Source: an uncultured Verrucomicrobiota bacterium
GTDB taxonomy: Bacteria; Verrucomicrobiota; Verrucomicrobiia; Verrucomicrobiales; Verrucomicrobiaceae
Direction of reading: 5' to 3'
Length of the DNA stretch: 64,000 bases
Assembly (NCBI GenBank): GCA_903848465.1
Contig: CAINGK010000184.1
Coordinates: 62,001-126,000, forward strand
Part shown: positions 1-7,736 of the stretch, piece after piece
How the letters are laid out: each line of letters opens with the position of its first letter
How positions within the stretch are numbered: position 1 is the first letter of the stretch
Translations under genes and position numbers: made by a program
The notes under the pieces: model-generated
Database searches by the model: none
Seen by the model: the letters and a program-made list of their open reading frames with translations, nothing else
Told to the model about the DNA's origin: nothing

Positions 1-322
1 GGTCTCCCATGACCATCTCGACGCCGAGAGGGCTCATTTTCCGGCCTAGGCTTTCGATTCGCTGAGGCACGCTCCAGGTTTTGGCGCCGTCCGTGGTTTC
101 GAGGGCAAAGATGTCGCGATAGCCGTGGGAGCCCTGTTTTTCGAACTCCTGGGTGGTGACCATGACCCGCGCTGGATCTCCGGGAATCACCGCCGCACGC
201 GACTGCGCCCAATGATAAGCACCTTTGCTGGCGAGCACGGTGCTGTTTTCGGTGCGGAAATCAGCGGCGGATGCACTGAGGCAGGCAGCGATGAATGCCA
301 AGACGATTTTCACGGCTACCAT
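1..322 (-). CDS. Sialidase-like secreted protein, N-terminal part (cut by window edge)
   Basis: The first 107 codons of a minus-strand gene lie in the window; the rest is beyond position 1. The ATG at 322 overlaps the TAG stop of the upstream RraA-family gene (316-318), a layout typical of translational coupling. The product opens with a short hydrophobic signal peptide (MVAVKIVLAFIAACLSASA). It continues with text typical of the first blades of sialidase/BNR-type beta-propellers: DPARVMVTTQEFEKQG, then ETTDGAKTWSVPQRIES, where DGAKTW fits the Asp-box pattern SxDxGxTW loosely. I infer an exported glycoside hydrolase or a sialidase-fold protein acting outside the cytoplasm. With only the first domain visible, the catalytic residues cannot be checked, so substrate and activity are open. 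Confidence 0.72.
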   Translation of the reverse strand, partial: MVAVKIVLAFIAACLSASAADFRTENSTVLASKGAYHWAQSRAAVIPGDPARVMVTTQEFEKQGSHGYRDIFALETTDGAKTWSVPQRIESLGRKMSPLGVEMVMGD

Positions 323-1059
323 TCTCCATCACGTTGGAATTTGGCTTTGGCATTCTTGCCGAACTGCGCGCCAGCGGCGGCGAGGTTGGCCAGCACCTCA
401 TCGCTGCGGAGACCGGCGCTGCTACGAGCGGCGGGGATGACTGTCAGGCATTCATTGGAATCCATGAAGCGGGAGGCTTCGAGGATTTGCGGCTGGGCTT
501 CGGGCTCGATGACGAGGAAGCCGTGCTTGTCAGCGTGAATGAGATCGCCGGGGGTGACCTTGCGGCCAAAGACTTCGACTTCGCAGTTCCAACGCACGGG
601 ATGCACGTGGGCATGACCCACGCAGAAACGGCGGGCCAGCGCTTTGAAGCCGGCGTTGGTCATTTCATCGACATCGCGAATCGCGCCATCGACGATGGTG
701 CCCACGCAGCCGAGGGCACGGTGCATGTTGCTGTTCACCTCGCCCCAGAAGGAGCCGATGGTGCGGGGTTTGTCAAGATCCTGCACGCAGACGATCTTGG
801 GGCCGGGGATGCTGGCCACGTAGCTGCGGTATTCATTCCACGCGTTCGCATTGGCTTCGCGATGCGCCTTGTTGCTTGGCTCGACCACAACGGTGACGGC
901 GTAGCCGACCATGGGCCCCATCTGCGGCATGAAATCGCGGGTTTCTTCGAGGTTGAAGCCATCGGCGGCGGGATCGCGTTTGGTGATCTGCTCCCAGCCA
1001 TTGTAGATGGTGGGGGTGTTCCAGCGTTTGAGTTGAAGGAGGTCGGAATGAGGAATCAT
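316..1059 (-). CDS. RraA-family protein (probable aldolase/decarboxylase-type enzyme)
   Basis: The product is 247 residues from the ATG at 1059; an upstream TTG at 1068 would add only three residues. The diagnostic stretch is GCVGTIVDGAIRDVDE, the glycine-rich turn and Arg-Asp pair that form the active site in the RraA/HMG-CHA aldolase fold. It is preceded by a GSFWGEV segment and followed by HPVRWNCEVEVFGRKVTPGD, the usual second half of the family, in which VxPGD is conserved. RraA-like proteins include the RNase E inhibitor RraA and class II pyruvate aldolases. Here, the partner sialidase-like gene and the divergent sugar-type regulator favour a metabolic enzyme rather than an RNase regulator (inference). 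It is probably co-transcribed with the sialidase-like gene and controlled by the divergent GntR/LacI-like regulator. The real substrate is unknown. Confidence 0.88.
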   Translation of the reverse strand: MIPHSDLLQLKRWNTPTIYNGWEQITKRDPAADGFNLEETRDFMPQMGPMVGYAVTVVVEPSNKAHREANANAWNEYRSYVASIPGPKIVCVQDLDKPRTIGSFWGEVNSNMHRALGCVGTIVDGAIRDVDEMTNAGFKALARRFCVGHAHVHPVRWNCEVEVFGRKVTPGDLIHADKHGFLVIEPEAQPQILEASRFMDSNECLTVIPAARSSAGLRSDEVLANLAAAGAQFGKNAKAKFQRDGEW

Positions 1060-1098
1060 GGGATGCAAAGGTGGGACATCATGAACGACGCAACATTT

Positions 1099-1138
1099 GA
1101 AATCTCTGTGGTCATTTCAGCTTACCACGGCATGGTGG
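1099..1138. promoter_or_regulatory. Candidate operator region between rraA-like gene and its divergent regulator
   Basis: The 89-bp gap between the two divergent starts holds two imperfect dyads. One is GAAAT-N10-ATTTC at 1099-1118 (20 bp overall, a size common for LacI/GntR operators); the other is CCAC-N6-GTGG at 1125-1138. Their position next to a GntR/LacI-hybrid regulator gene suggests autoregulation and control of the neighbouring enzyme genes. The arms are short and could arise by chance, and no clear -35/-10 pair could be assigned here. Confidence 0.3.
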
Positions 1139-1148
1139 GCTTCCGCTT

Positions 1149-2213
1149 ATGCACGCCGTACCACCCAGACCCTCGCTCATCACCCACAGCGCCGACTTTT
1201 TGCGCGAGGCTCTGCAGCGTGGTGAATGGCAGGAGGTGCTGCCGTCGGAGCGCACGCTTTGCATTCGAATGCGCATCAGCCGCCCCACGCTGCGGGCGGT
1301 GCTGACGCAGTTGGAGCGCGAAGGCGTGATCGGGGCGGTGGTGAACAAACGCCGCCAGATTCTAGCAGCCCCCGTCTCGCGCGGGAAGAGTGTTTCATCA
1401 CGCGTGATTGCGCTGCTGACGCCCGTGCCGCAGCAGGCGATGCCTCCGTTTGTGCTGTTCTGGGTGGATGCGCTGCGTGAGCTGCTGGCGGAGGCCGGAT
1501 ATCAGCTTGAGGTGCATGCGAGCCCGCATTGCTTCACCGCCAAACCTGCGGGCGGGTTGAAAAAACTGACGCAGCGTGTGCCTGCTGCAGCGTGGGTGAT
1601 GTTTCGCTCCACCCCTGTAATGCAGCGCTGGTTTGTCGAGCAGCAACTGCCAGCCGTCATCGCGGGATCGTGCGCGGATGACATGGGACTGCCCTCCGTG
1701 GATCTGGACTACCGCGCGACCTGCCGACATGCGGCGACGATGCTGATGCAGAAAGGGCACCGCCGCATAGCACTGCTGCTGCCGGACTCTGCGCATGGCG
1801 GAGATGCGGACAGCGCGCAAGGGTTCCGCGAAGCTTTTGCGACGAGCGAGGCCGTGCCCTGCGTGGTGCCACATCATGAGACGGCGGAACAGGTGATCGA
1901 GAGTCTGAATGAGGCGCTGAAGAGGAAACCCGCACCCACGGCGTTCCTGGTGGCGCGTTCGATTCACACGCTGACGGTGGTGACACATCTGCTGCGGCTG
2001 GGGCATAAGCTGCCGCGTGATTTTGCCATCGTGTCACGGGATGACGATGCGTTTCTCGATCATGTGGTGCCGAAGGTGACGCGGTACTCTGCGGATGCGG
2101 CGAAGTTTGCGAAGCGGCTCGCGCGTCTGGTGCTGGAACTTGCGCAAACTGGGCATACGAGCATCAAGCCGGTGCGTTTGATGCCGGATCTGCGGCGGGG
2201 GGAGACGGTGTGA
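1149..2213 (+). CDS. GntR-type HTH / LacI-type sensor transcriptional regulator
   Basis: A 354-residue protein. Residues about 10-75 form a winged helix of the GntR type: LPSERTLCIRMRISRPTLRA followed by a QLEREGVIGAVVNKRR wing. From about residue 84 the protein resembles the periplasmic-binding-protein fold of LacI/GalR effector domains: RVIALLTP at the first strand, KGHRRIALLLPD (the GHRRIA hallmark), AQGFREAF, and RDFAIVSRDDDAF in place of the usual DVSVVGFDD. This GntR-LacI hybrid design is frequent in Verrucomicrobiota sugar catabolic loci. It probably binds DNA as a dimer and responds to a sugar or sugar acid. It is divergent from the RraA-like and sialidase-like genes, which are its most likely targets. 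It ends 9 bp from the convergent holB stop. Confidence 0.9.
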   Translation: MHAVPPRPSLITHSADFLREALQRGEWQEVLPSERTLCIRMRISRPTLRAVLTQLEREGVIGAVVNKRRQILAAPVSRGKSVSSRVIALLTPVPQQAMPPFVLFWVDALRELLAEAGYQLEVHASPHCFTAKPAGGLKKLTQRVPAAAWVMFRSTPVMQRWFVEQQLPAVIAGSCADDMGLPSVDLDYRATCRHAATMLMQKGHRRIALLLPDSAHGGDADSAQGFREAFATSEAVPCVVPHHETAEQVIESLNEALKRKPAPTAFLVARSIHTLTVVTHLLRLGHKLPRDFAIVSRDDDAFLDHVVPKVTRYSADAAKFAKRLARLVLELAQTGHTSIKPVRLMPDLRRGETV

Positions 2214-2243
2214 TCGAAGCGGCTACGCGCCGAAGGCTTCGAT
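2213..2243. terminator. Inverted repeat between convergent regulator and holB ends
   Basis: ATCGAAGC (2213-2220) pairs perfectly with GCTTCGAT (2236-2243). The loop contains a second short pairing, GGC with GCC. The hairpin sits exactly where the two convergent genes end and overlaps both stop regions. There is no U-tract on either side, so if it works in termination it is not a standard intrinsic terminator. Confidence 0.38.
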
Positions 2244-3218
2244 GAAACAGACTTCGAGGGCGAGGCCTTCGTTGACGTTGGTGTGGAGGTGGCTTTCGAG
2301 CTGGCGCAGGAAGCGGATGCGTTTGGCGACATCGCCGGGCTGCCATTTGGTGGCGAGGGCGGCGGTGGCTTCTTGAAACTTGGGGAGATCGAGATGCTCG
2401 GCTCCGGCCTGCTGGCGGGCGACATCGCCCATCCAGGAGAGGAGGAGTTCCATGAGAGAGGTGCGCTGCTGGAGGTAGTCGGCTTCGATCTGGGCTTCGA
2501 CTTGTTCTTCGCGCTGCTTGAGCCAGGCGCCGTCGGTGGTTTTGGCGTAGTGGTCCTGCTCGCGTTCGAAGTCGGCTTCCTGCTCCTTCTTGATGGCGTC
2601 ATGCAGGGCTTCGAGGATTTCTTCGAAGTCCTTTTTCAACGAGAGCGCGGCGGAGATGCTGCCGCCGTCTTTTTTGGCCATCTGCTTGAGCACGTAGAGG
2701 AGCTTGCCTTCGTGCTCGGTGAAAATGCGTGCGCCGTCGGGAGGCATCAATGCCACCTCGAGGACGCGAGATTGGATGGTGGGCAGCAGTTGCTGGGGCT
2801 GGGTGCTGAGCAGCAGCAGGAGCGTGTTTGGCGGTGGTTCTTCGAGCGTTTTGAGGAAGGCATTCTGCGCCTGGGGATTCATGCGCTCGGCATCGACGAT
2901 GACCGCGAGCTTCCAGCCGTTGGGCGCGGCGGTGCGGTGAATCATCTTTTCCAAATAGCGGATGGTGCCGGGATCGTCGCCATCATCACCGATGGTGATG
3001 CGGCGTGATTTGCTCTGCGGACGCAGGACAATGGCCCCCTGCCCTTCCCAAGCTTCGAGCGTTCCCATTTTCGTGCCAACCATGAGATCGAGCACTTTGG
3101 CGGCAAAAACTTCATGCTGTGCCTCCTTGGGGCCGGTGATCAGGTAGGCGTGGCCGAGGCGGCCGTTGTCACGGGCGCGGGCGAGAAGCTCCAGGGCATG
3201 GTCGCTCTTAAACGGCAT
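2223..3218 (-). CDS. holB: DNA polymerase III delta prime subunit (clamp loader), divergent
   Basis: 331 residues. The AAA+ clamp-loader framework is clear: GHAYLITGP near residues 22-30 where the P-loop lies in relatives, KLAVIVDAERMNPQAQNAFLKTLEEPPPNT at about 103-132 (the strongest delta prime signature), and the arginine-finger region IQSRVLEV near 148-155. In the clamp loader delta prime opens the sliding-clamp complex together with delta and tau/gamma. Oddities: the four zinc-binding cysteines usual between residues 50 and 70 are absent, the P-loop is degenerate (GPKEAQHE), and the SRC motif reads SRV. A degenerate P-loop is normal for delta prime; zinc loss is not universal. The ATG at 3218 lies inside the end of tmk (11-nt overlap), indicating coupling; tmk-holB adjacency is common in bacteria. 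Confidence 0.86.
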   Translation of the reverse strand: MPFKSDHALELLARARDNGRLGHAYLITGPKEAQHEVFAAKVLDLMVGTKMGTLEAWEGQGAIVLRPQSKSRRITIGDDGDDPGTIRYLEKMIHRTAAPNGWKLAVIVDAERMNPQAQNAFLKTLEEPPPNTLLLLLSTQPQQLLPTIQSRVLEVALMPPDGARIFTEHEGKLLYVLKQMAKKDGGSISAALSLKKDFEEILEALHDAIKKEQEADFEREQDHYAKTTDGAWLKQREEQVEAQIEADYLQQRTSLMELLLSWMGDVARQQAGAEHLDLPKFQEATAALATKWQPGDVAKRIRFLRQLESHLHTNVNEGLALEVCFIEAFGA

Positions 3219-3843
3219 AGGATTGAGCGGTGATGATCTGCCAGATGCTGTCGTGAACGGCTTCTGGTGTGGCTGAAGCGTCGATGATTTTCACGCGTGC
3301 TGGTTCTGCCTGAGCGACTTCGAGATAGCCTTGGCGGACTTTTTCGAAAAACGACTGCGGCTGGCTTTCGATGCGGTCCAGTTCACGTCCGGTTTGATGA
3401 ATGCGCTGGCGAGCGCTGGCGCTGTCCATGTCGAGGACGAGCGTGAGCTGTGGAAGGGTACCACCGATGGCGAAGTGATTGATGGCGCGCACGCTTGCCA
3501 GTGGGAGACCGCGGGCGATGCCCTGATAGACGGTGGTGGAATCAAGAAAGCGGTCGAGGATGACGAAGGTGCCGGACTCCAGCAGCGGGCGGATTTTTTC
3601 GCGGACGAGCTGGGCGCGGCTAGCGGCGAAAAGCAGGAGCTCGGTCTCCGGGGTCATGGCCGCGCCTTCTTTGGCATGCTGGAGGAGATGGCGGATGCTT
3701 TCACCGATTTCGGTGCCACCGGGCTCACGTAGCACCACGACGCTGCGCCCCGCAGCTTCGAGCCGGGTGCGAAGCAGGGCGATCTGCGTGGATTTGCCGC
3801 AGCCTTCAGAGCCTTCGAAAGAGAGAAGGAAGCCAGCGCTCAT
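3208..3843 (-). CDS. tmk: Thymidylate kinase
   Basis: 211 residues from the ATG at 3843. This start was chosen because GGGAG stands about 8 nt upstream and only 4 nt separate it from the guaA stop; a TTG at 3861 would overlap guaA. The enzyme phosphorylates dTMP to dTDP with ATP. Motifs: P-loop GSEGCGKST (residues 11-19), REPGGTEIGE (39-48, dTMP binding), the DR motif within LDRFLDSTTVYQG (D97-R98), and a lid segment GRELDRIE. Size and motif order match bacterial Tmk. It lies between guaA and holB in a nucleotide/replication operon. Confidence 0.96.
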   Translation of the reverse strand: MSAGFLLSFEGSEGCGKSTQIALLRTRLEAAGRSVVVLREPGGTEIGESIRHLLQHAKEGAAMTPETELLLFAASRAQLVREKIRPLLESGTFVILDRFLDSTTVYQGIARGLPLASVRAINHFAIGGTLPQLTLVLDMDSASARQRIHQTGRELDRIESQPQSFFEKVRQGYLEVAQAEPARVKIIDASATPEAVHDSIWQIITAQSYAV

Positions 3844-3847
3844 GACA

Positions 3848-5368
3848 TCACTCCCACTCAATGCTGGCGGGCGGCTTGGTGCTGATGTCGTAGAGCACGC
3901 GATTCACCCCTTTGACGCTGTTGAGGATCTTGTTGGAGGCGTTGCGCAGCACGGAGTAGGGCAGCTCGACCCAGTCGGCGGTCATGGCGTCTTCGCTGAT
4001 GACGGCACGCAGGGAGATGGCCTGTTCGTAGCTGCGCTCGTCGCCTTTGACGCCGACGGTTTTGACAGGGAGAAGCGCGGCATAGGCCTGCCAAGTGCGC
4101 TCATACCAGCCGCTGCGACGGAGCTCGGCAATAAAGATAGAATCCGCATGCTGTGTGGTGGCCACGCGCTCGGGGGTGATCTCGCCAGGGATACGAACAG
4201 CGAGGCCAGGCCCCGGGAAAGGATGACGCCACAAGGCCTGATGCGGGATGCCGAGGCTGGCACCAAGAGCTCGGACCTCGTCTTTGAAGAGTTCAGCGAG
4301 CGGTTCGAGCACCTTGCCCTGCGCCTTGAGTTCCATGATCTTATCGACGCGGTTGTGATGCGTCTTGATCTTGCTGGCGATGCTACCGCTGGTGGCGCTT
4401 TCGATGACGTCTGGGTACAGCGTGCCCTGGGCGAGAAGCTCGACGTTGTCGGCGACCTTCCAGAATTCTTCAACGAAGAGCGTGCCGATGATGCGGCGCT
4501 TTTGCTCAGGATCGGTGACGCCTTTGAGCGCACCGAGGAAGATGGCGCTGGCGTCGATCTGCTCAATGGGGACACCAACTTCTGCGAAAAGCTCCTTCAC
4601 TTCCGCGCCTTCATTGAGGCGCATCATGCCGGTGTCGATGAAGATGCAGCGGACTTTGACGCCGGCCTTGGCGAGCAGGACGGCGAGCACGGTGCTGTCC
4701 ACGCCACCGGAGACACCGCAGATGACCTCGCGGTTGCCGACTTCGGCTTTGATGCGTTCCAGCATCTGGGCTTTGAAGGCCTGGATGTCGAACTTCGCGA
4801 GCACCGCGCCGCTGCGCGTGAGGAAGTTTTTGAGGATGGCGGTGCCTTCGTGCGAATGCGTGACCTCAGGGTGAAACTGAATGCCCCAGCAGCGATCCGA
4901 CCACTTCAAGGCCACGGGGACGGCGTCTTCATTGGTGGCGATGATCTTGGTGGTGTCGGAGAGATTGGCGCAGGTGTCGCTGTGGCTCATCCAGACTTGG
5001 GACTCGTGCGAGATGCCGTTGAAGAGGTCTTCGTGGTCGGTGACGACGAGCTTGGCCGGGCCGTATTCGCGGGTGACGCCGGGTTTGACGGTGCCGCCGT
5101 GCTTGATGTTGAGCAACTGCATGCCGTAGCACACGCCGAGCACGGGAACGCCAAAGGACATGAGTTTGGCGTAATCGACATCCGGCGCGTCAGCGTCGGA
5201 GGTGCTACGCGGGCCGCCGGAGAGAATGATGGCACCGGGAGACTGCAGATTTGCGAGTTCAGCGGGGGGATACAGGTGCGAAACAAAACCCAGCTCGCGC
5301 ACGCGGCGAACGATGAGCTGGGAATACTGAGAGCCGTAATCGAGGACGGCGACTTCTTGGGCGGTCAT
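3848..5368 (-). CDS. guaA: GMP synthase (glutamine-hydrolysing)
   Basis: 506 residues; converts XMP to GMP using ATP and glutamine. The N-terminal class I glutaminase domain has its nucleophile at C80 in GVCYGMQ and the catalytic pair H166/E168 in QFHPEVTHS. The ATP-pyrophosphatase domain begins with the SGGVDST loop (220-226). The C-terminal dimerisation part carries HPFPGPGLAVRIPGE and ends at KPPASIEWE, the expected GuaA terminus, so the gene is full length. It follows guaB by 42 bp and precedes tmk by 4 bp. The pairing guaB-guaA encodes the two steps from IMP to GMP. Confidence 0.98.
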   Translation of the reverse strand: MTAQEVAVLDYGSQYSQLIVRRVRELGFVSHLYPPAELANLQSPGAIILSGGPRSTSDADAPDVDYAKLMSFGVPVLGVCYGMQLLNIKHGGTVKPGVTREYGPAKLVVTDHEDLFNGISHESQVWMSHSDTCANLSDTTKIIATNEDAVPVALKWSDRCWGIQFHPEVTHSHEGTAILKNFLTRSGAVLAKFDIQAFKAQMLERIKAEVGNREVICGVSGGVDSTVLAVLLAKAGVKVRCIFIDTGMMRLNEGAEVKELFAEVGVPIEQIDASAIFLGALKGVTDPEQKRRIIGTLFVEEFWKVADNVELLAQGTLYPDVIESATSGSIASKIKTHHNRVDKIMELKAQGKVLEPLAELFKDEVRALGASLGIPHQALWRHPFPGPGLAVRIPGEITPERVATTQHADSIFIAELRRSGWYERTWQAYAALLPVKTVGVKGDERSYEQAISLRAVISEDAMTADWVELPYSVLRNASNKILNSVKGVNRVLYDISTKPPASIEWE

Positions 5369-5410
5369 GAGAGAGGGAGTGACAATGCAGAATGACGAAT
5401 GCCTGAGGCA

Positions 5411-6868
5411 TCAATGCGGCTCGTAATTCACCGGCTCTTCGGTGATGACGACGTCGTGCGGGTGGCTTTCCTTGAGACCGCCAGCGGTGATGCGCACGAA
5501 GCGGGCTTTGGCACGCAGTTCGTCCAGGGTGTTGGCACCGACGTAGCCCATGCCTGAGCGGAGGCCGCCGATGAGCTGGAAGACCACGTCTGCGAGGGGG
5601 CCTTTGTAGGGCACGCGTGCCTCGACGCCTTCGGGAACGAGCTTGCCGGAAGAGTTCTGGCCGTAGCGGTCGCCTGCGCCTTTGCGCATGGCTTTGAGAC
5701 TGCCCATGCCACGGTATTCTTTGAAGGTGCGGCCCTGCCACTTGACCATGTTGCCGGGGCTTTCAGCCGTGCCGGCCAGCAGGGAGCCGAGCATGACGAA
5801 GTCTGCACCTGCGGCGAGGGCTTTGACGATGTCTCCGGAGTAACGAATGCCGCCATCGGCAATGACGGTGACGCCTGCTGCGCGGCAAACTTCAGCCACT
5901 TCCTGGACGGCGGTGAACTGCGGCATGCCCACGCCCGAGATGATGCGGGTGGTGCAGATGGAGCCGGGGCCGACCCCGACTTTGACAGCGGAAGCGCCCG
6001 CTTTGACGAGATCGCGCGCGCCGTCGGGGGTGACGACGTTGCCAGCGACGATGGGGATGCTGGAACCGAGACTTTCACGCAAGCGGGCGATGACCTGCAT
6101 GACGCGGGTGGTATGGCCCGTGGCGGCGTCAATGAAGATGGCATCGGCTCCGGCAGCCAGCATGGCGAGGCCACGGTCCACGCAGTCATCACCGACGCCG
6201 ACGGCGGCACCGACGCGGAGCTGGCCGTTGGCGTCTTTGGCGGCGTTGGTAAACATCTGGCGCTTCACGATGTCCTGCTTGGTGATCAGGCCAGCGAGCT
6301 GGCCGTTGGAGTCAACCAGCGGAAGTTTTTCGATGCGGCGCGTGTAGAGAATTTTCAGAGCATCCTCAAAGCTGGTCTGCGGGGTGCCGGTGGAGAGCTT
6401 GTCACGCGGCGTCATGATGGCCGAGACGGGGGTGTTTTCGTCCTCGATGTACCACATGTCACGGCTGGTGACCATGCCGGCCAGTTTGCCCTGCGCATCC
6501 ACCACGGGGAAGCCGCTGACGCCTTTTTCATGCATCAGCCGCTGCACTTCGCCCAGCCGGGTATCTGGCGAGACGGTGTGCGGATGCTGGATGACGGTGT
6601 TTTCCGAGCGTTTCACCCGTGCCACATGCTCAGCCTGCTGATCAATGGGGCAATTGCGGTGAATGACGCCAAGACCGCCCTCACGTGCGAGGGCAATGGC
6701 GAGTTCGGACTCGGTGACGGTGTCCATGGCCGAGGAGAGAATCGGCACGTTGAGGCCCATGGCGGCCAGTTTGGTGGCAACATTGACGTCCCCAGGCAGC
6801 ACCTGGCTCAGTCCGGGAAGGACAAGGACGTCGTCGAAACTTAAAGCAAGAGAAGGCAGTTCACCCAT
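5411..6868 (-). CDS. guaB: IMP dehydrogenase
   Basis: 485 residues from the ATG at 6868. The frame stays open to an ATG at 6901, but the family N-terminus (here [13 protein letters not shown] at residues 7-19) and the terminator hairpin ending at 6904 favour the inner start. The enzyme oxidises IMP to XMP with NAD, the committed step to guanine nucleotides. It is a TIM barrel with the catalytic loop [15 protein letters not shown] (C305) and the flap GAGDRYGQ. Two CBS domains are inserted at about residues 93-145 and 150-205; these sense adenine/guanine nucleotides in relatives. The NAD-site segment reads DAATGHT where DTAHGHS is usual, a mild variant. First gene of the guaB-guaA-tmk-holB run. 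Confidence 0.97.
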   Translation of the reverse strand: MGELPSLALSFDDVLVLPGLSQVLPGDVNVATKLAAMGLNVPILSSAMDTVTESELAIALAREGGLGVIHRNCPIDQQAEHVARVKRSENTVIQHPHTVSPDTRLGEVQRLMHEKGVSGFPVVDAQGKLAGMVTSRDMWYIEDENTPVSAIMTPRDKLSTGTPQTSFEDALKILYTRRIEKLPLVDSNGQLAGLITKQDIVKRQMFTNAAKDANGQLRVGAAVGVGDDCVDRGLAMLAAGADAIFIDAATGHTTRVMQVIARLRESLGSSIPIVAGNVVTPDGARDLVKAGASAVKVGVGPGSICTTRIISGVGMPQFTAVQEVAEVCRAAGVTVIADGGIRYSGDIVKALAAGADFVMLGSLLAGTAESPGNMVKWQGRTFKEYRGMGSLKAMRKGAGDRYGQNSSGKLVPEGVEARVPYKGPLADVVFQLIGGLRSGMGYVGANTLDELRAKARFVRITAGGLKESHPHDVVITEEPVNYEPH

Positions 6869-6903
6869 ACGCCATTCAAGCGATGAATCGGCCCATGTCA
6901 TGC

Positions 6904-6925
6904 AAAAAACGGTGAATCAGCCGTT
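6904..6925 (-). terminator. Intrinsic terminator after the Verru_Chthon cassette
   Basis: Read on the minus strand: AACGG, an 8-nt loop, CCGTT, then a run of T (6904-6909). It lies 34 nt beyond the stop of cassette gene D and immediately before guaB, so it separates the cassette transcript from the guanine-nucleotide operon. The stem is only 5 bp, so some read-through is plausible. I could not assign a guaB promoter with confidence between this hairpin and 6868. Confidence 0.55.
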
Positions 6926-6958
6926 CTGCCACTGCGATTTTGCACCCCGGAGCCCGTT

Positions 6959-7684
6959 TTAGAATCCTGGACGGTAGTTGCGTGCCTTCCCCGAAAAGGG
7001 GTCGATCTGGATGGTGTAAAAATTCTTGGGCAGGTTTGCTTTGGTAATGGAAGCCCCCGCATCACTGGCCATTGTAAAATGACTATTGGTAATATCCTGG
7101 GCGAAAGTGATGGTGGTGAGTCCTGAAGTCCCACCTGTGGAGGCACCAGGGAGACGAAAGGTTCCATCTGGCATGAACCGAATGGCATTGTACGTAGCTC
7201 CAGACACGCCAGCATATCCAGGAGTCGATCCATTTTTCGTATCCTTCTGCGAATTCGCCGCAGGAAGAAGCGGGGATAGATCAGGATCTGCGACCAGCGT
7301 GATGCTCTCAGGCAGGCGCGTCAAGGAACCCATGGGGACAAACGTCTCCGTCAGGGTGGAGCCTGTCGTCAAAGCTCCCGTCGTCACTTTGAACATCATG
7401 TAAGCACGGAAGTCCTGCCTGACACCAGGCAGATCAAGCTCGGTGCTAAATTTGAAAAAACGAAGTTCCACCGGCAAATCGTAGGTGTTAGCATTCTGTT
7501 GGGCCTGGGAAATGATGCCCAGCAGACTGTCGCCAGCGGATGTTAGCTTGCCAGCCTGCAGCGTTCTCGTCAGTGCCGGAGTCGCCAGGGCCATGACCAG
7601 AACGATAATCGTCACAACGACCAGCAACTCAATGAGAGTGAAGCCACCCCTGCGGCCCTGGCGGTTTGGTAATAAGTTTTTCAT
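6959..7684 (-). CDS. Verru_Chthon cassette protein D; GspH-like pseudopilin
   Basis: 241 residues from the ATG at 7684; another ATG at 7735, one base after the stop of gene C, would add 17 residues. A 14-residue basic leader ends in Gly-Gly before FTLIELLVVVTIIVLVMALA, the type IV prepilin/pseudopilin signal with Glu at mature position 5. The following helix and the AGDSLLGIISQAQQNANTYD region resemble GspH/FimT-type minor pseudopilins; the C-terminal half is a probable beta-rich globular domain ending in PFSGKARNYRPGF. A prepilin peptidase (none in the window) should remove the leader. Last gene of a tight four-gene minus-strand cassette. The family is known mainly from Verrucomicrobium and Chthoniobacter relatives; its function is undescribed to my knowledge. 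Confidence 0.88.
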   Translation of the reverse strand: MKNLLPNRQGRRGGFTLIELLVVVTIIVLVMALATPALTRTLQAGKLTSAGDSLLGIISQAQQNANTYDLPVELRFFKFSTELDLPGVRQDFRAYMMFKVTTGALTTGSTLTETFVPMGSLTRLPESITLVADPDLSPLLPAANSQKDTKNGSTPGYAGVSGATYNAIRFMPDGTFRLPGASTGGTSGLTTITFAQDITNSHFTMASDAGASITKANLPKNFYTIQIDPFSGKARNYRPGF

Positions 7685-7736
7685 GGGAAAAATCTTCGCT
7701 TTCGAGGCTGTGTGGTGAGTTTCAACCGAGTGCATT

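Noticed and set aside
295..1305. Plus-strand open frame opposite the RraA-like gene
   Set aside because: Shadow of a convincing minus-strand gene; it also runs through the start of the GntR/LacI regulator in a different frame.
3533..5395. Plus-strand open frame of 620 codons opposite tmk and guaA
   Set aside because: Antisense shadow: guaA and tmk on the minus strand are full-length enzymes with all catalytic motifs, and the plus frame shows no recognisable domain.
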